From positions 1 through 64,000 of the forward strand of contig JAMZAV010003161.1 of assembly GCA_024449915.1 (NCBI GenBank): a stretch of DNA of 64,000 nt, written 5' to 3'. The translations under genes were made by a program, and so were the position numbers. This document shows positions 44,629 to 56,226 of this stretch, piece after piece (position 1 is the stretch's first letter; each line of letters starts with the position of its first letter). Source of the DNA: Sweltsa coloradensis. Taxonomy: Eukaryota; Arthropoda; Insecta; Plecoptera; Chloroperlidae. The notes under the pieces were generated by a model. That model was not told the origin of the DNA and did not search any database. It saw only the letters and a program-made list of their open reading frames with translations.

Positions 44629-45190
44629 TCCACCACTGCCAATAAGACGTAGAATACTTGTTGCGACTAAGAACTCGAGCAGCGTTGAAAGGATTTTCAG
44701 TTCCACAACCAGATCAATGAGGCGGAATGGTTACTTGGCCTGAGGCTTTGTAACCAGTCTGTCGCCGTGTCGGTATTGTGTCGCGAAGAAGGGTAGATGG
44801 GTGGGCGCGATCCATTGCTTGACCCAGCCCCCAATTCCACGAGAATAAGACGTTCATCAAAACCCCTACAGAGGACATCACTATCGGTGCAAAATTAATC
44901 AATCATTAGTCACCTCACTGTCATGTCAATTATACGTTTTTTTGTACTCCGCTTTCGAATACTGGCTGTAAAGAATGAAAGTAATTACTAGGTTGAATAA
45001 AAAATTATAATTTATGATTCCTTAGAATTGCGATGTTTTAATTATAACATTTTCAAGTATATAAACCAACGTAGTAAATCTGGCATCTGTTTATTGCACG
45101 AAACAAAAAAAATTACTAACATTGAAGCAATAGTTTAGACGCTACGAGGATTCTAGTAAGACACTGCATATGCAGGGGGGTATTTCGCCC

Positions 45191-45503
45191 TTAACTCCAA
45201 AGGTAGAGCATTCCATTCAATACAAGTCCTGTAGTAGAAGCCATTTTGGTCAGATATTGTTCTTGCAAATGGAGGCTTGAGAATTAATCCTCTACCAAGT
45301 TCTGCTCCTCGACTACAGACTTGCAATCTTGCGTATGGGTCCAGATCAATAGTACCGTGTAACATTCCCCAGAGAAATTGCAGTTCTACTTTTTTCCTGT
45401 AACTTTCTAGCAATGGAATGTCTAAAGACTTGCTATTCATTATGACGACGTTGGCAACGTTTTACTGATTATGATTATGGTTATGATTTGGTAATTTGGC
45501 ATT
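45191..45503 (-). pseudogene. CR1/L2-like LINE 3' end (copy B, part beyond the TTAA insertion)
   Basis: This continues copy B. The minus strand reads MNSKSLDIPLLESYRKKVEL, then GMLHGTIDLDPYARLQVCSR, then GFYYRTCIEWNALPLELR, after which the insertion changes the frame. It matches 34251-34563 closely, including the flanking family A copy. Confidence 0.75.
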
Positions 45504-45841
45504 TTCAAATTCCAACTCGACACCTTCTCGCGGTTCGGCCCGTGAATAGGGGAGTTTCACTCCCTGAAACTAATGGCGAGCTCTGGGTCGTCGTCGGGGA
45601 ACCAATTCCCTTGACTACCTCCCGACAGCGACGACAATGACAACACGGACGGATGATGACACAGACGGAGACGACCAAGACGTGGGGGAACCCTTGCCCT
45701 CCCCAAACGCTTGTGGCTGGTTCTGAACAGCACAGGCCTGTCCACCCCTTGTCCCCCCGCGTCATCCCTTACGTCCCTCTCTTCGTCTCGATTAGCCAAG
45801 TTGCATAAATATGAGACGTTATAAACAATATCCAATCCAAT
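45504..45841 (+). repeat. SINE-like family A at the right edge of the 7.1-kb duplication
   Basis: A-type, third edge copy. Followed by unrelated DNA with a G13 run. Confidence 0.9.
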
Positions 45842-45844
45842 CAC

Positions 45845-46530
45845 GCGGGTAATGGGGGGGGGGGGCGTCAAGTTGAGTTACGCCACTGCCTGTAAGGTTA
45901 TCGAGACGAAGACTGTGCAGTCAACAGAACTTGCAACAGCATCAATAATAGACAGAACATTTAATACACTTATTTATAAAGAAACGGAACTGAACAACCA
46001 TGTTTTGAAGAAAAATCTACTTTCATCATCATCATTTTCTTTTCTTATAAGAGTATATACACTTAGAAAACAATCTTATCATCAAACATACCTGCATTAA
46101 CTCTTTAAATTTACTTTCATTCAAAGCAATATCCAATAATACAGGTTGCGCAATATGACCTAACGGTTGAAGCGCCCTAGTTTCTCACATCGTCGTCGAA
46201 GAATAATCAATTAATGAAAGAACATAATAATCCAGTTTTTTTATTCATATTCATTTATTTGTTTTGTTAAAATTTTGATCAAATTTATAATCGGCCTCTC
46301 GATCAAAAACTAGATCTGAACGTTGAAACGTAAAGGAATAAGAAGATTCACTCTTTTAATTCTTCCATACGGTGCTTATATTTTAAGCGTAACAAATTCA
46401 TATAATAACCGATTGAGAGGCCTCCTTTTTTTTTTAACTACTATATTATAATGTTATCCAATGCTGCTCCTTTTTATTTCACTATTGAGGTATGATGATA
46501 AAATGCGCACCCTTTCAATAATTCCAGATT
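45845..46530. other. AT-rich single-copy DNA
   Basis: Contains a family D block at 46140 preceded by a GCAATATCCAAT scrap of a family A tail. No gene. Confidence 0.45.
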
Positions 46531-46870
46531 TCCTTCAAACTCCAACTCGACACCTTCTCGCGGTTTGGCCCATGAATAGGGGAGTTTCACTCCCTGAAAC
46601 TAATGGCGAGCTCTGGGTCGTCGTCGGGGAACCCCTTCCCTTTCACTACCTCCCCGAAGGCGACGACAAAGACAACACGGACGGATGATGACACAGACGG
46701 AGACGACCACGACGTGGGGGAACCCCTCCCCATATGCTTGTGGCTGGTTCTGACCAGCACAGGCCTGTCCACCATTTGTTCCCTCGCGTCATCACTTACG
46801 TCCCTCCCTTCGTCTCGATAAGCCAAGTTGCATAAATATGAGACGTAAAGCAATATCCAATCAATCAATC
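46531..46870 (+). repeat. SINE-like family A, A-type
   Basis: Isolated full-length copy ending in AATCAATCAATC. Confidence 0.9.
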
Positions 46871-46984
46871 CAAAACAGTTTTAAAAATACTCACATAGTA
46901 ATGAATGTTTTAATATAAAAAATTATTAAAGTTAACCTTATTTGACTGTACCTGTCATTAAATATATTTCCACAAACGAATGAC

Positions 46985-47355
46985 ACATTCATACAGTCTA
47001 CGCCTGGATCCCAATAAAAGATCTTGTACCCTCGAGTTACGTCTTGGAAGAATGGGAATTTATAAGAGATAAGGAAGAAATAGAAGATATGTCACCACCA
47101 CAAGTTTGGGACACAAACCTTCTGACTACGCCTTACTTCGAGGTGAGACATCACGTCTTCTCTGATCCCACATGATAGTCCCTTCAAGTGCGATATCTGT
47201 TCCGCAAAGTTCACGACAAAGTCTAATCTTGCGAGGCACTCTAGAACCCAAACCGGAGAGAGACATTTTACTGTGGTGTGTGCGATACAAGGTCACACGG
47301 TAGGGTTGTCTTATAAACAATGCCTGGACCCATACCGGGGAGAAACCTTTTGTGT
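46985..47355 (+). pseudogene. Decayed C2H2 zinc-finger coding sequence
   Basis: The first part is an open stretch of about 60 codons (VYAWIPIKDLVPSSYVLEEW, then EIEDMSPPQVWDTNLLTTPY) ending at TGA near 47160. In another frame follows SPFKCDICSAKFTTKSNLAR HSRTQTGER, a C2H2 finger whose last ligand His is Gln (CAA for CAC) with a TGER linker. A further frame carries THTGEKPFVF near 47325-47355. Three frames and a lost zinc ligand show a pseudogene, or a badly sequenced exon. Family A begins 20 bp further on. Whether it derives from a host gene or a captured exon is unknown. Confidence 0.55.
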
Positions 47356-47373
47356 TTACCGTGCTTGACTGAG

Positions 47374-47651
47374 AGGCCTTTAAATTCCAACTCGACACCT
47401 TCTCGCGGTTTGGCACGTTAATAGGGGAGTTTCACTCCCTGAAACTAATGGCGAGCTCTGGGTCGTCGTCGGGGATCCCCTTCCCTTTGACTACCTCCCC
47501 GACGGCGACGACAAAGACACGGCTGATAACACAGAAGGAGACGACCACGACGTGGGGGAACCAATGCCCTCCCCATATGCTTGTGGCTGGTGCTGACCAG
47601 CACAGGCCTGTCCACCCTTTGTCCCCCTGCGACACCTCTTACGTTCCTCCA
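47374..47651 (+). repeat. SINE-like family A, 3'-truncated, beside a zinc-finger pseudogene
   Basis: Starts GGCCTTTAAATTCC and stops at TTACGTTCCTCC. It lacks the GCAATATCC end and tail, so a later deletion or recombination removed them. Confidence 0.85.
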
Positions 47652-47659
47652 CTTGGAAA

Positions 47660-48375
47660 GAAATATACATGGTGTTGACTCACACTTAAAGAAATTGTTT
47701 TATCTTGGAGGCGCAGATAATCTTAGCTGTTTAAGTGTCCAAAAACTACTAATACTAATACTTATCCAAGAGCGAGTGAGATCTACAAACCCTTATTGAT
47801 GATTTTAAATATTAGGCTTCATTGGAACAAGGCAACAATTTTGTGTCAAGCTTGAAAGAGCGCACTCAAAACGTTTGACAACAATATTTGTCATAGCTAC
47901 TCTTATGTGCGAACCTTGCCTCACAGTCAAGCATGGTGCACACGAACCAATTGAAGCGCCCTAGTTTCTCGTCTAGGACTGATCGAAACATCTGGCAAGG
48001 GTTGGAATATGTTGTTTAGTTTAAACTAAAAATAGCAGTGCAACAAATCTTAACGCCATGAATTCTTTTGCATTTTTAACTCAGGTCCCGCTTAGTTTAA
48101 CTGCAGCGCCTTTAAGGTCAGTAGAGAGAGAGGTTTGACATTGTTTATTTGATGTTAGGGGAGTATGTCCTGATGGGATAAACTGGTGGTGCACTGAGAC
48201 CTCCAGGGACGTTCTGTATTGACAGATGTTTTTGTCGAACTCTTTGCGCCTGAAAATCGGTCACATCTACTTGGACGTAAATGCCGTCTTTAATAGATTA
48301 TAAAAACTCGCGTATTATTCCCACAATCGTAATTTCATAAAAAAGATAATTTGTGTATGTAAAATGATTTGAAAT
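47660..48375. other. Single-copy DNA upstream of the Jockey/I-like element
   Basis: A partial family D block lies at 47936. The true 5' end of the LINE may lie in this interval but no marker defines it. Confidence 0.4.
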
Positions 48376-48379
48376 ATGA

Positions 48380-49183
48380 ATGTTACTTTTAAGTTCCAAA
48401 AAACGTCATTACTTTAACATCCCTCCTACTACACACAAGTCTTTTGACTTAATATGCTGCAAAACTGATGAGATTAAATCTGAACTCTCTTCACAAGGCG
48501 TCACTGATGTATATCACGTCCAAAGTAAACGTACTACATCCGATGAAGAAAATGAAAAGGCAAGACCAAGTCCAATATTTATTCTTACTTTATACAACCC
48601 ATTCCCTCCCAAATTTATCTATGTCGGGTACCATAAAACGAACGTGAGACCCTACATTCTGAAACCTTTGCGCTGTTTCCGCTGCCAAAGGTTTGGACAT
48701 TCTCAAAAATTCTGCAAAAACAAACAACTTTGTGCAGTATGCTCCAAGCGAGCACATGGGTCTGAGCAGTGTACGTTTGAGGCCTTGTGCATTAACTGCC
48801 GAGGCCCACACCCTGCGTCATCGGTCAAATGTCCAAAATATGTAGAGGAGAGAGGCATCCAAGAACTAAGAGCTCAAGAAAATGTGTCCATTCAAGAAGC
48901 AAGGAAAAGGTACCGAGAATCTGCTGCCCCGGTATTTAGTAAATCCTTTGCTGAATCTGTCAAGAGCAAGCCATCAGGTTCGACATTTGTTCAGAGTGCA
49001 ATGGTGTCCAAAGAAAAGGGAAGCACGGAAGAAGCTAAAAAGGTTGCGATACAAGTACAAAGTAAAGAAACGATCATCCAAACGAATTCAGTATTGAATG
49101 AGCTCCGTGATACTATAAAGAGTCTCAAAGACACAATTGACCGCCAACAACAACTTTTGGACAAACAAGAAAAACGTATTTAA
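48380..49183 (+). pseudogene. ORF1 (gag-like, three zinc knuckles) of a Jockey/I-like non-LTR retrotransposon
   Basis: The open frame (267 codons) has three zinc knuckles in a row: CFRCQRFGHSQKFC and CAVCSKRAHGSEQC (both CX2CX4HX4C), then a CX2CX3HX6C knuckle starting CINCRGPH. This triplet is diagnostic of ORF1/Gag proteins of Jockey- and I-like LINEs, which bind element RNA. A charged, glutamine-rich probable coiled coil follows (IKSLKDTIDRQQQLLDKQEK). The stop at 49181 is TAA followed by CAA CAG, and the same frame continues in lysine-rich protein to about 49365, so it looks like a CAA-to-TAA nonsense change. Endonuclease and reverse-transcriptase remnants follow. The 5' end is not defined. 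Confidence 0.8.
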
Positions 49184-49620
49184 CAACAGAACGTCATGAT
49201 AAAAGAACTTGTATCAAAGCTAGACCGTACTACTTCCAAACCGAAAAAGGTCAAGAAAGTTAAAGATAATACTAAAGGAATTCCAATCGATAAAGTGTTG
49301 GACATTGCTCAAAAAGCTTCACAGAAAGAAAAGAATTCACGCAATAAACTAAATAGAAAACACTAAAGTACTGAGTGAAAGAGTTAAACCACAGAAGGGT
49401 ATCGGATTAAAGAAGGTTCAAAGAGAAAGTGATGAGGACGGAAGCGGTTTTTAGACCGATTCTTCCAATGCTGATGTAGACATGGTAGAGGTGGACTTGA
49501 AGTCCGCTGCTGCTTCTACCTCTAGAAAGTCCGCTACAGCTTCTTACCTCTAGAGTAGACGAATTTTTAAAGGAAAGAAGTCAAAAGTGATTTTGATAGC
49601 AAGGTTTTTAAAGTTTATAC
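49181..49620 (+). pseudogene. Read-through tail of ORF1 and inter-ORF region
   Basis: After the TAA the ORF1 frame continues without a stop for about 60 codons (MIKELVSKLDR, then KPKKVKKVKD and VLDIAQKASQKEKNSR), ending near 49365. The rest is Ser- and acidic-rich coding-like sequence broken by stops and frameshifts, before the endonuclease begins. Confidence 0.55.
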
Positions 49621-50310
49621 AATGGACGTTTTAATTCAATGGAACGTAAGAGGGTACTTCACCCATTCTGCAGAATTAAAACTTTTAGTATCAAAATACA
49701 GCCCAGCAATTTTAGGTATTCAAGAAAACCCATTTTAAGTGTACAGACAATCCTAGACTTAGCAATTACTCATTTTACAGAAACGATGACACATCAGGAG
49801 AGCGAGCCAAGGGAGGAGTAGCTACTATTGTACACAATAGTATATATTCAGAATTGTTGCCGCTCACAACACCTCTGCAGGCAGTTGCAGTCAGAGTTGC
49901 TCTTCCCAGCTTAGTCACTTTGAGTAATCTGTACCTACCACCCCAAGCTGTGATATCTAAAAATCTAATCAATAAAATTATACGACATTTAACACGTCCA
50001 TTCATATAACTCGGAGATTTTAATGCTCATAATTTTTACAGGGTAACTCCTTATCTAACCCACGGGGAATTTTAATTGAAGAAATTTTAATGGCTCAAAA
50101 TTTTATCCTTCTAAACAACGGGGACCCAACCCATTTTAGTACTGCCAATGGATCTTGCTCCGCTATAAACCCGACGTTCTGCTCACCTTCTCTTGCCTTA
50201 GATGTTGAATGGAGCGTCTTGCCAGTCCTATGTGGGAGTGACCATTTCCCCATACTAGTCAACATTACCATCAGGGAGAACCAAAACAAAGGGCCCCACA
50301 TTGAAACTTA
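49621..50310 (+). pseudogene. APE-type endonuclease remnant of the Jockey/I-like element
   Basis: The start reads MDVLIQWNVRGYFTHSAELK, then SPAILGIQE, the typical first strand and catalytic-Glu region of the LINE apurinic-like endonuclease that nicks target DNA. The middle is frameshifted several times. The C-terminal part is intact again at 50090-50310 and includes FILLNNGDPTHF, SAINPTFCSPSLALD and the catalytic GSDHFPI motif. Order and spacing are as expected for ORF2. Multiple frame breaks make it non-functional. Confidence 0.75.
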
Positions 50311-51541
50311 AAACATGCAGACTGGGGCATGTATGAAAAGCTTGCTGTGTTTAGCTATGAAGTATTTAATAATATCCAGGATCAGGTAAACCATGTCACA
50401 GAGTCTATGATCTCAGCCGCTAAATCAACAATTCCTCAAACATCGATTCACCCAAGAAGAGTTCCAGTTCCCTGGTGGAACGATGAGTGTGAGGATGCAA
50501 TTAAAAGCCGGAGAATGGCGCTAAAGAGATTTAGTAAATTTCCAACCTTCAAATTCCAACTCGACACCTTCTCGCGGTTTGGTCCGTGAATAGGGGAGTT
50601 TTACTCCCTGAAACTAATGGCGAGCTCTGGGTCGTCGTCGGGGAGCCCCTTCCCTTTGACTACCTCCCCGACGGCGACGACAAAGACAACACGGATGGAT
50701 GATGACACAGACGGAGACGACCACGACGTGGGGGAACCCCTGCCCTCATATGCTTGTGGCTGGTTCTGACCAGCACAGGCCTGTCCACCCCTTGTCCCCC
50801 CGCGTCATCCCTTACGTCCCTCCCTTCGTCTCGATTAGCCAAGTTGCATAAATATGAGACGTAAAGCAATATCCAATCAAACAAACCAAGAAAATTTAGA
50901 AATATTTAGACAACTGAGAGCAAAAGCAAGATTCGTTATAAAGGCATCACGTAAAAGATCATGGGAAAAATACGTATCTTCTAAAACTCACCGTACTCCA
51001 ACAGCAAAGGTATGGAGTAAGATTAAAAAGATTTCAGGCAGGAACACCTTCAGTAGCCCCTCTGGACTACTTATAAATTCTCGATTAATTACCACACAGC
51101 ATGATATTACAGACTAACTTGGTGAATATTACGCCAGCGTATCTAGCTCGGACAATTACACCCAACAATTTCGTTGCTTGAAGTTACAAGCAGAAAGAAT
51201 CGATTTACAATTCACCTCATTGGGTACAGAACATATAACCTTCCTTTTTCAGATTGGGAATTTATGTCCTCACTAACACAATTAAAAAATTCTGCACCTG
51301 GCCCAGATTACATCCACAATGAGATGATAAAGCACCTGCCTCCCATGTTCCCCCAAATATATCCTCAATATGTTAAATAGCATCTGTTTAGAGGATACTT
51401 TCCCTGAATTGTGGAGAGAAGCAATCACAATCCATTTCCTTAAATCCGGCAAAAGCAAAGAACAACCATCAAATTATGGCAAAATATCTCTAACAAGCTG
51501 CTTATGCAAATTGTTGGAAATCAATCAAGCTGATTGGGGAA
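50311..51541 (+). pseudogene. Linker and reverse-transcriptase fingers of the Jockey/I-like element, interrupted by SINE-like family A
   Basis: In order, the readable pieces are the pre-RT linker with VPVPWWNDECEDAIKSRR, then family A at 50546-50880, then ENLEIFRQLRAKARFVIKAS and SWEKYVSSKTHRTPTAKVW, and RT motif regions ending in ELWREAITIHFLKSGK and PSNYGKISLTSCLCKLLE. The catalytic palm (FADD-type) is missing. The sequence is cut at 51541, where a segment shared with 9.8-15.6 kb begins. A stop after HDITD and several frame changes show long decay. Confidence 0.72.
50546..50880 (+). repeat. SINE-like family A inserted in the Jockey/I-like element
   Basis: Complete A-type copy between AAATTTCCAAC and CAAACAAACCAAGAAAATTT. 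Removing it restores a continuous LINE reading frame, which identifies an insertion. Short ACCAA-like repeats at both edges may be the target duplication. Confidence 0.9.
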
Positions 51542-53119
51542 GATCATATAGACGAAGCCATTGAAGATCTTTGTAACTTGAGTTACATGATCAGACTTTT
51601 TGGGAATGAAATGGGAAATGGGAGTTCATATCCAGCAAGTTCCAGCCGTTGTAGTTAGGCCTACGGCACTGTGCACATACCTCACCGCCTTCATATTTTC
51701 AATGCAAATTAGCCTGCGCAGATTAAAATTTACGAAAATAAGCTTGGAAAATAAGAATAACAAAATAACCGTTAATTGACCATAATATCTGTTGATCCGT
51801 TTTGCATCCTCAAAATCCGTAAAAACGGTAACCCTGTGTTAATAGGCCTTAGGACCTGCCTGTCAATTGAGTTCACCTGGCCCTAGGCCTAGGATCCTAC
51901 TGTCCTTAAACCAACTCTAGGCATTTTGATAATAAAAGCATTTTTTACTCAAAGATCTTGCCTAACTTAACATCTTGGCCTAGGCCCTGTAAAAAACAAA
52001 TTTAAGGAAACAAAGCCAAGGCCCTATCCTAGTGACACCTAGGTAGCCTAGGCTTAGCTAGCTGGGATTTGTTTAGTTCCAGGGCCATTGGAGAGTTTCC
52101 ATCCTAATTTAAGACTTACACGGCCTCCTTCGATTTCCCCTACCCGACCAGACCTGAAAACCTGGTACAGTTTACTACCCGAAACCGACCCGCACTCAAA
52201 AACCTTTACCCGCACAGTCCTAATCACAGTTGACTCGCTTACCTCGGGGAGTAGTTGGTTGTTACTCAGGCAGTCGTTTATCCATATATGGGTAATACCC
52301 ATTTCTTTAAAGCAATGGCCATGGCGAGCTTCACTGATGATGGTGGCGGCAAGCCATTGGGAATGTGCTTCCTTATAAGGTACGATATCTTATTGTACCC
52401 CGTGATGTCGTCCACCATGTAAAACACAACATAACTCATTGCAATTAATTAGTCATTTTTTAAATGTCAATATTGTCTGTCACAACCTATATTTTGGTGG
52501 ACCTTTGATGTATATTACTTGTGTTAAACCCACTCTTACTTACGGTCCGGGTTTATTAAAGTTAGGCGATGGTGGTGATCTAGGCTATAGGCCTAGAAGG
52601 AAGATGTTGCTTGGAGACAAGTTGGACGATAACATGGTTTAAATTCACACTGAATTTAATAATGAAATGAAATACAATAAAGTAAATAATATTTACATAA
52701 CTGTTACATAACAGCTTACTTGCGGTGGTAAACTCAACCATATACGTCTATAATCTTGCTAATGGTTTTCTCTCGGTCGACACGGTGCTGACCCGGTGGC
52801 GGTCGTCGGTGAAGTCATTCAACGCCGTATTGTTAAAAACCAAGTGCACATCCTCCAAGAAACATGGCTGACAGCAAGCACAGCCTTATAAATACAAATA
52901 TTCCTAACATTCGGCCATCCTTCTAATAATCGGCCTCGATTATACGATGATAAATAATGAATGAAGAATTAAATTATTAACAAACAAATCAAACATTTAA
53001 CGTAAGGTTCTACAACTAAGCATGGATATAAAAAAATGTTTTTAAACGTAGTCGTCTAGGTATCTTGGTTTTTGTCGTTGACGTCGACGTCCTTCCTTCC
53101 GGATTTCAGCAACAGGCGA

Positions 53120-53310
53120 TTGGACGTCTACTTCGGTCAGGACTGGAGTCTGCGTAGGGCTATGCGCATCTTCCAGCCTATATCATTTTCTCCTTGTAGA
53201 GCTTCGTCTTCATCTGGAAGGTCGTGTTCTACTTCTTGATGACCGATCCACTGTTTTAGTTGGCTGACATGGGCCATAGTCGCATATAGTCGGTCGCTAT
53301 CACCTCGATC
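53120..53310 (-). pseudogene. Possible Ty3/gypsy Pol C-terminal scrap (segmental copy 2)
   Basis: The minus-strand frame reads MDRGDSDRLYATMAHVSQLK, then QWIGHQEVEHDLPDEDEAL. The 'HVSQLK' core with an acidic tail resembles the end of the integrase domain in gypsy-type Pol. The match is short and could be chance. A more frame-broken copy lies at 11360-11552. Confidence 0.25.
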
Positions 53311-54131
53311 CATCAAATTCCAACTCGCAACCTTCTCGTGGATTGGCCCGTGATTAGGGGAGTTTTTCTCCCTGAAACTAATTGCGCGCTCTAGGTCGTC
53401 GTCGGGGAACTTTTTCCTTCCCTTTGACTGCCTTTCCGTCGGGAAACTTTTTCCTTTCCTTCCACTACCACCCCGACGGCGACGACAATAATGACAACAC
53501 GGACGAAACCCCTGCCGCCCCATACGCGTGTGACTGGTTCTGACCAGCACAGGCCTGTCCACCCGCGTCTTTCCTTACGTCCCTCCCTTCGTCTTGATTA
53601 GCCAAGTTGTCGTCTTCGGGGAACTTTCCCCTTTCTGTTGACTACCTCTACGACTGCGACGACAATGACAACTCGGACGGATGATGACACAGACGGAGAC
53701 GACCACGACGTGGGGGAACCCCTGCCCTCCCCATATGCTTGTGGCTGGTTCTGACCAGCACAAGCTTTGTCCACCCCTTGTTCCCCCGGGTCATCCCTTA
53801 CGTCCCTCCCTTCGTCTCGATTAGCCATGTTGCATAAATATGAGACGTAAAGCAATATCCAATCAAACGACCACGACGTGTCGTCGTCGGGGAACTTTCC
53901 CTTTCCCTTTGACTACCTTCCCAACGGCGACGACAATGACAACACGGACGGATGATGACACAGACGGAGACGACCACGACGTGGGAGAACCCTTGCCCTC
54001 CCCATACACTTGTGGCTGGTTCTGACCAGCACAGGCCTGTCCACCCCTTGTCCCCCCGCGACATCCTTTAAGTCCCTACAATCGTCTCGATTAGCCAAGT
54101 TGCATAAATAGGAGACGTTAAGCAATATCCA
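53310..54131 (+). repeat. Three fused family A copies (segmental copy 2)
   Basis: Units at 53310-53608 (tail missing), 53609-53867 and 53880-54131, joined at the central hairpin. Same structure as 11552-12381 with cleaner sequence. Confidence 0.88.
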
Positions 54132-54170
54132 TTAGACCTAACCTATTTTTTCCTCTCTACGAATGCAACC

Positions 54171-54471
54171 GGGCCTTCAAAGTCCTACTCGCTACCAACC
54201 CGCGGTTTGGCCCGTGAATAGGGGAGTTTCACTTCCTGAAACTAATGGCGAGCTCTGGGTCGTCGTCGGGGAACCCCTTCCCTTTTACTACCTCCCCAAC
54301 GACGACGACAATGACAACTAAGACGGATGATGACACAGACGGAGACGACCACGACGTGGGGGAACCCCTGCCCTCCCCATACGCTTGTGGCTGTTTCTGA
54401 CCAGCACAGGCCTGTTCACCCTTTGTCCCGCCGCGTCATCCCTTACGTCCCTCCCTTCGTCTCGATTATCC
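54171..54471 (+). repeat. SINE-like family A, 3'-truncated, fused to a LINE 3' end
   Basis: Ends at CTCGATTATCC, where the CR1/L2-like terminus takes over. This looks like a chimeric retrotranscript or recombination joint. Confidence 0.85.
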
Positions 54472-54785
54472 ATAGAGCATTAGACTCTTTTAAATCTGCC
54501 CTAAGCACACATGTTTTTGCTTTACAAAGTAAATTCTACAGTTTCTTTTTACTGATTCATTTTTATAATAATTCATTGAAGTGTATATTTATTTACTTAT
54601 TTTCTATATTTTATAGGTTTACTAATGATTGTAATAATGTTGTTATCTTTTATTCTATTTATTGTTATAAGGTTGGCAGTCACCAAGTGTGTCTGGAGCT
54701 CTGCTCTTTTCTTCCATCCTCGTGACACATTTAAACATTGAATGTGTTACGGAACAAATAATAAATAAATAAATAAATAAATAAA
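54472..54785 (+). pseudogene. CR1/L2-like LINE 3' terminus (segmental copy 2)
   Basis: Reads RALDSFKSALSTHVFALQSK, then the 3' UTR and a clean (AAAT)n tail at 54755-54785. Here the stop codon after the conserved end is lost. It is fused to a family A copy that lacks its own 3' tail. Confidence 0.72.
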
Positions 54786-55576
54786 TTTGGTTGATTAAAT
54801 ATGCCGTCACATATTAATAAAACCAGATCGTTATAAAGTGCCATGTATTTTGGAAGTTACGTGTTTGTGGCTTAGAGACGTAACCCACAAGCCACGGTCC
54901 CAATCGAGGAAGTTCTTGCTATGATTATTATTTTTATTTTAAGTCCTAACAGAATTATCAAATTAAAACAGATTTAATTTTAAAACACTTTAAAAACGAC
55001 TAAAATTAGGTGTTATAATGCCATACCTATTGACTGACTAATGACATGCAACGTAAAAATTTTTGTGACTTTGATCACATAATTGAGCTATTTAAATCAC
55101 AAGCGTAATTCTGATACCACCATTATAACAACTAAAATGATGTTTAAATGTGATCTGCAAGATCTGCAAAGCAGACATTACACAAATGCAATTGAACAAT
55201 GAACAATCCTTTAATCCTAAAGAAATCTTTAAAAGTTTCTTGCAACTGACAAAATAGTTTAGAGATATGCAGTGAACTATAAGTAAAAGACTTCAAGTCC
55301 AAATCGAGACAATTATCCTATGACAAGTCGTTTGTGTTCTAATATAGTCTAACAAGCTTAAGACACGAGTCCACCAAGACTTGCAATTTCTCCTGGTTAG
55401 TTTCACCTGCTAAACATTCTGTAAGAGACAGAGATTTTGTACCTTGCAAACCAGCCAATAACAGCTCTCCCATGCATGCATAGGGAATCTTCTCCGAGAG
55501 AGGAAGATTTCGAAGCAAGAATAATGGTTAAAATACATTTTGCTGTTTATTATTTGCAAACTTTGATTGTTTTCCA

Positions 55577-55918
55577 GGCCTTCAAATTCCAACTCGACAC
55601 CTTCTCGCGGTTTGGCCCGTGAATAGGGGAGTTTCACTCCCTGAAACTAATGGCGAGCTCTGGGTCGTCGTCGGGGAACCCCTTCCCTTTGACTACCTCC
55701 CCGACGGCGACGACAAAGACAACACGGACGGATGATGACACAGACGGAGACGACCACGACGTGGGGGAACCCCTGCCCTCCCCATATGCTTGTGGCTAGT
55801 TCTGACCAGCACAGGCCTGTCCACCCCTTGTCCCCCCGCGTCATCCCTTACGTCCCTCCCTTCGTCTCGATTAGCCAAGTTGCATAAATATGAGACGTAA
55901 AGCAATATCCAATCCAAT
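55577..55918 (+). repeat. SINE-like family A, A-type
   Basis: Clean full-length copy; partner of 13825-14168. Confidence 0.9.
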
Positions 55919-56140
55919 CCAAAATCCAGGTGGCACAAACCTTCCGAAGTGACCCCAATACTATCTATGGAGCTTAGCATCTTAGAGTATTATATTACAT
56001 TATACTCCTCACCATGTCAGTCATGCATCCTCTTGCCTTGTCATCCTGAAGGGTAGCACCGAATTGAGACTGCTGTTTTCGTGAAATAATTCTCCTTGGT
56101 GTAACCAACATTTTAATTATAAAACTATTACTAATTTTAC

Positions 56141-56141
<1 letters not shown>

Positions 56142-56209
<68 letters not shown>

Positions 56210-56225
56210 TAATAATAATAAAAAT
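56142..56225. repeat. (AAT)n microsatellite
   Basis: About 28 units, nearly pure. A second tract follows family A at 56575-56665. Confidence 0.9.
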
Positions 56226-56226
56226 A

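Larger units (their letters stand above)
41335..45190. mobile_element. 3.86-kb non-autonomous DNA element inserted at TTAA
   Basis: TTAA stands at both edges (41331-41334 and 45191-45194). The paralogous site in the tandem copy is uninterrupted at 34251 (GTAA), which defines the insertion to the base. The ends are imperfect inverted repeats: GGCCCAAGTATCCC on the left against GGGCGAAATACCCC on the right, read inward. TTAA duplication is typical of piggyBac and Kolobok superfamilies. No transposase frame is visible; the inside holds tRNA-like scraps, a long palindrome element and AT-rich filler. Confidence 0.8.
34564..45504. repeat. 7.1-kb tandem duplication, second unit (with 3.86-kb insertion)
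   Basis: Co-linear with 27388-34563 apart from the TTAA element at 41335-45190; without it the unit is about 7.08 kb. A third family A copy follows at 45504, completing an A-unit-A-unit-A arrangement. Confidence 0.88.
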
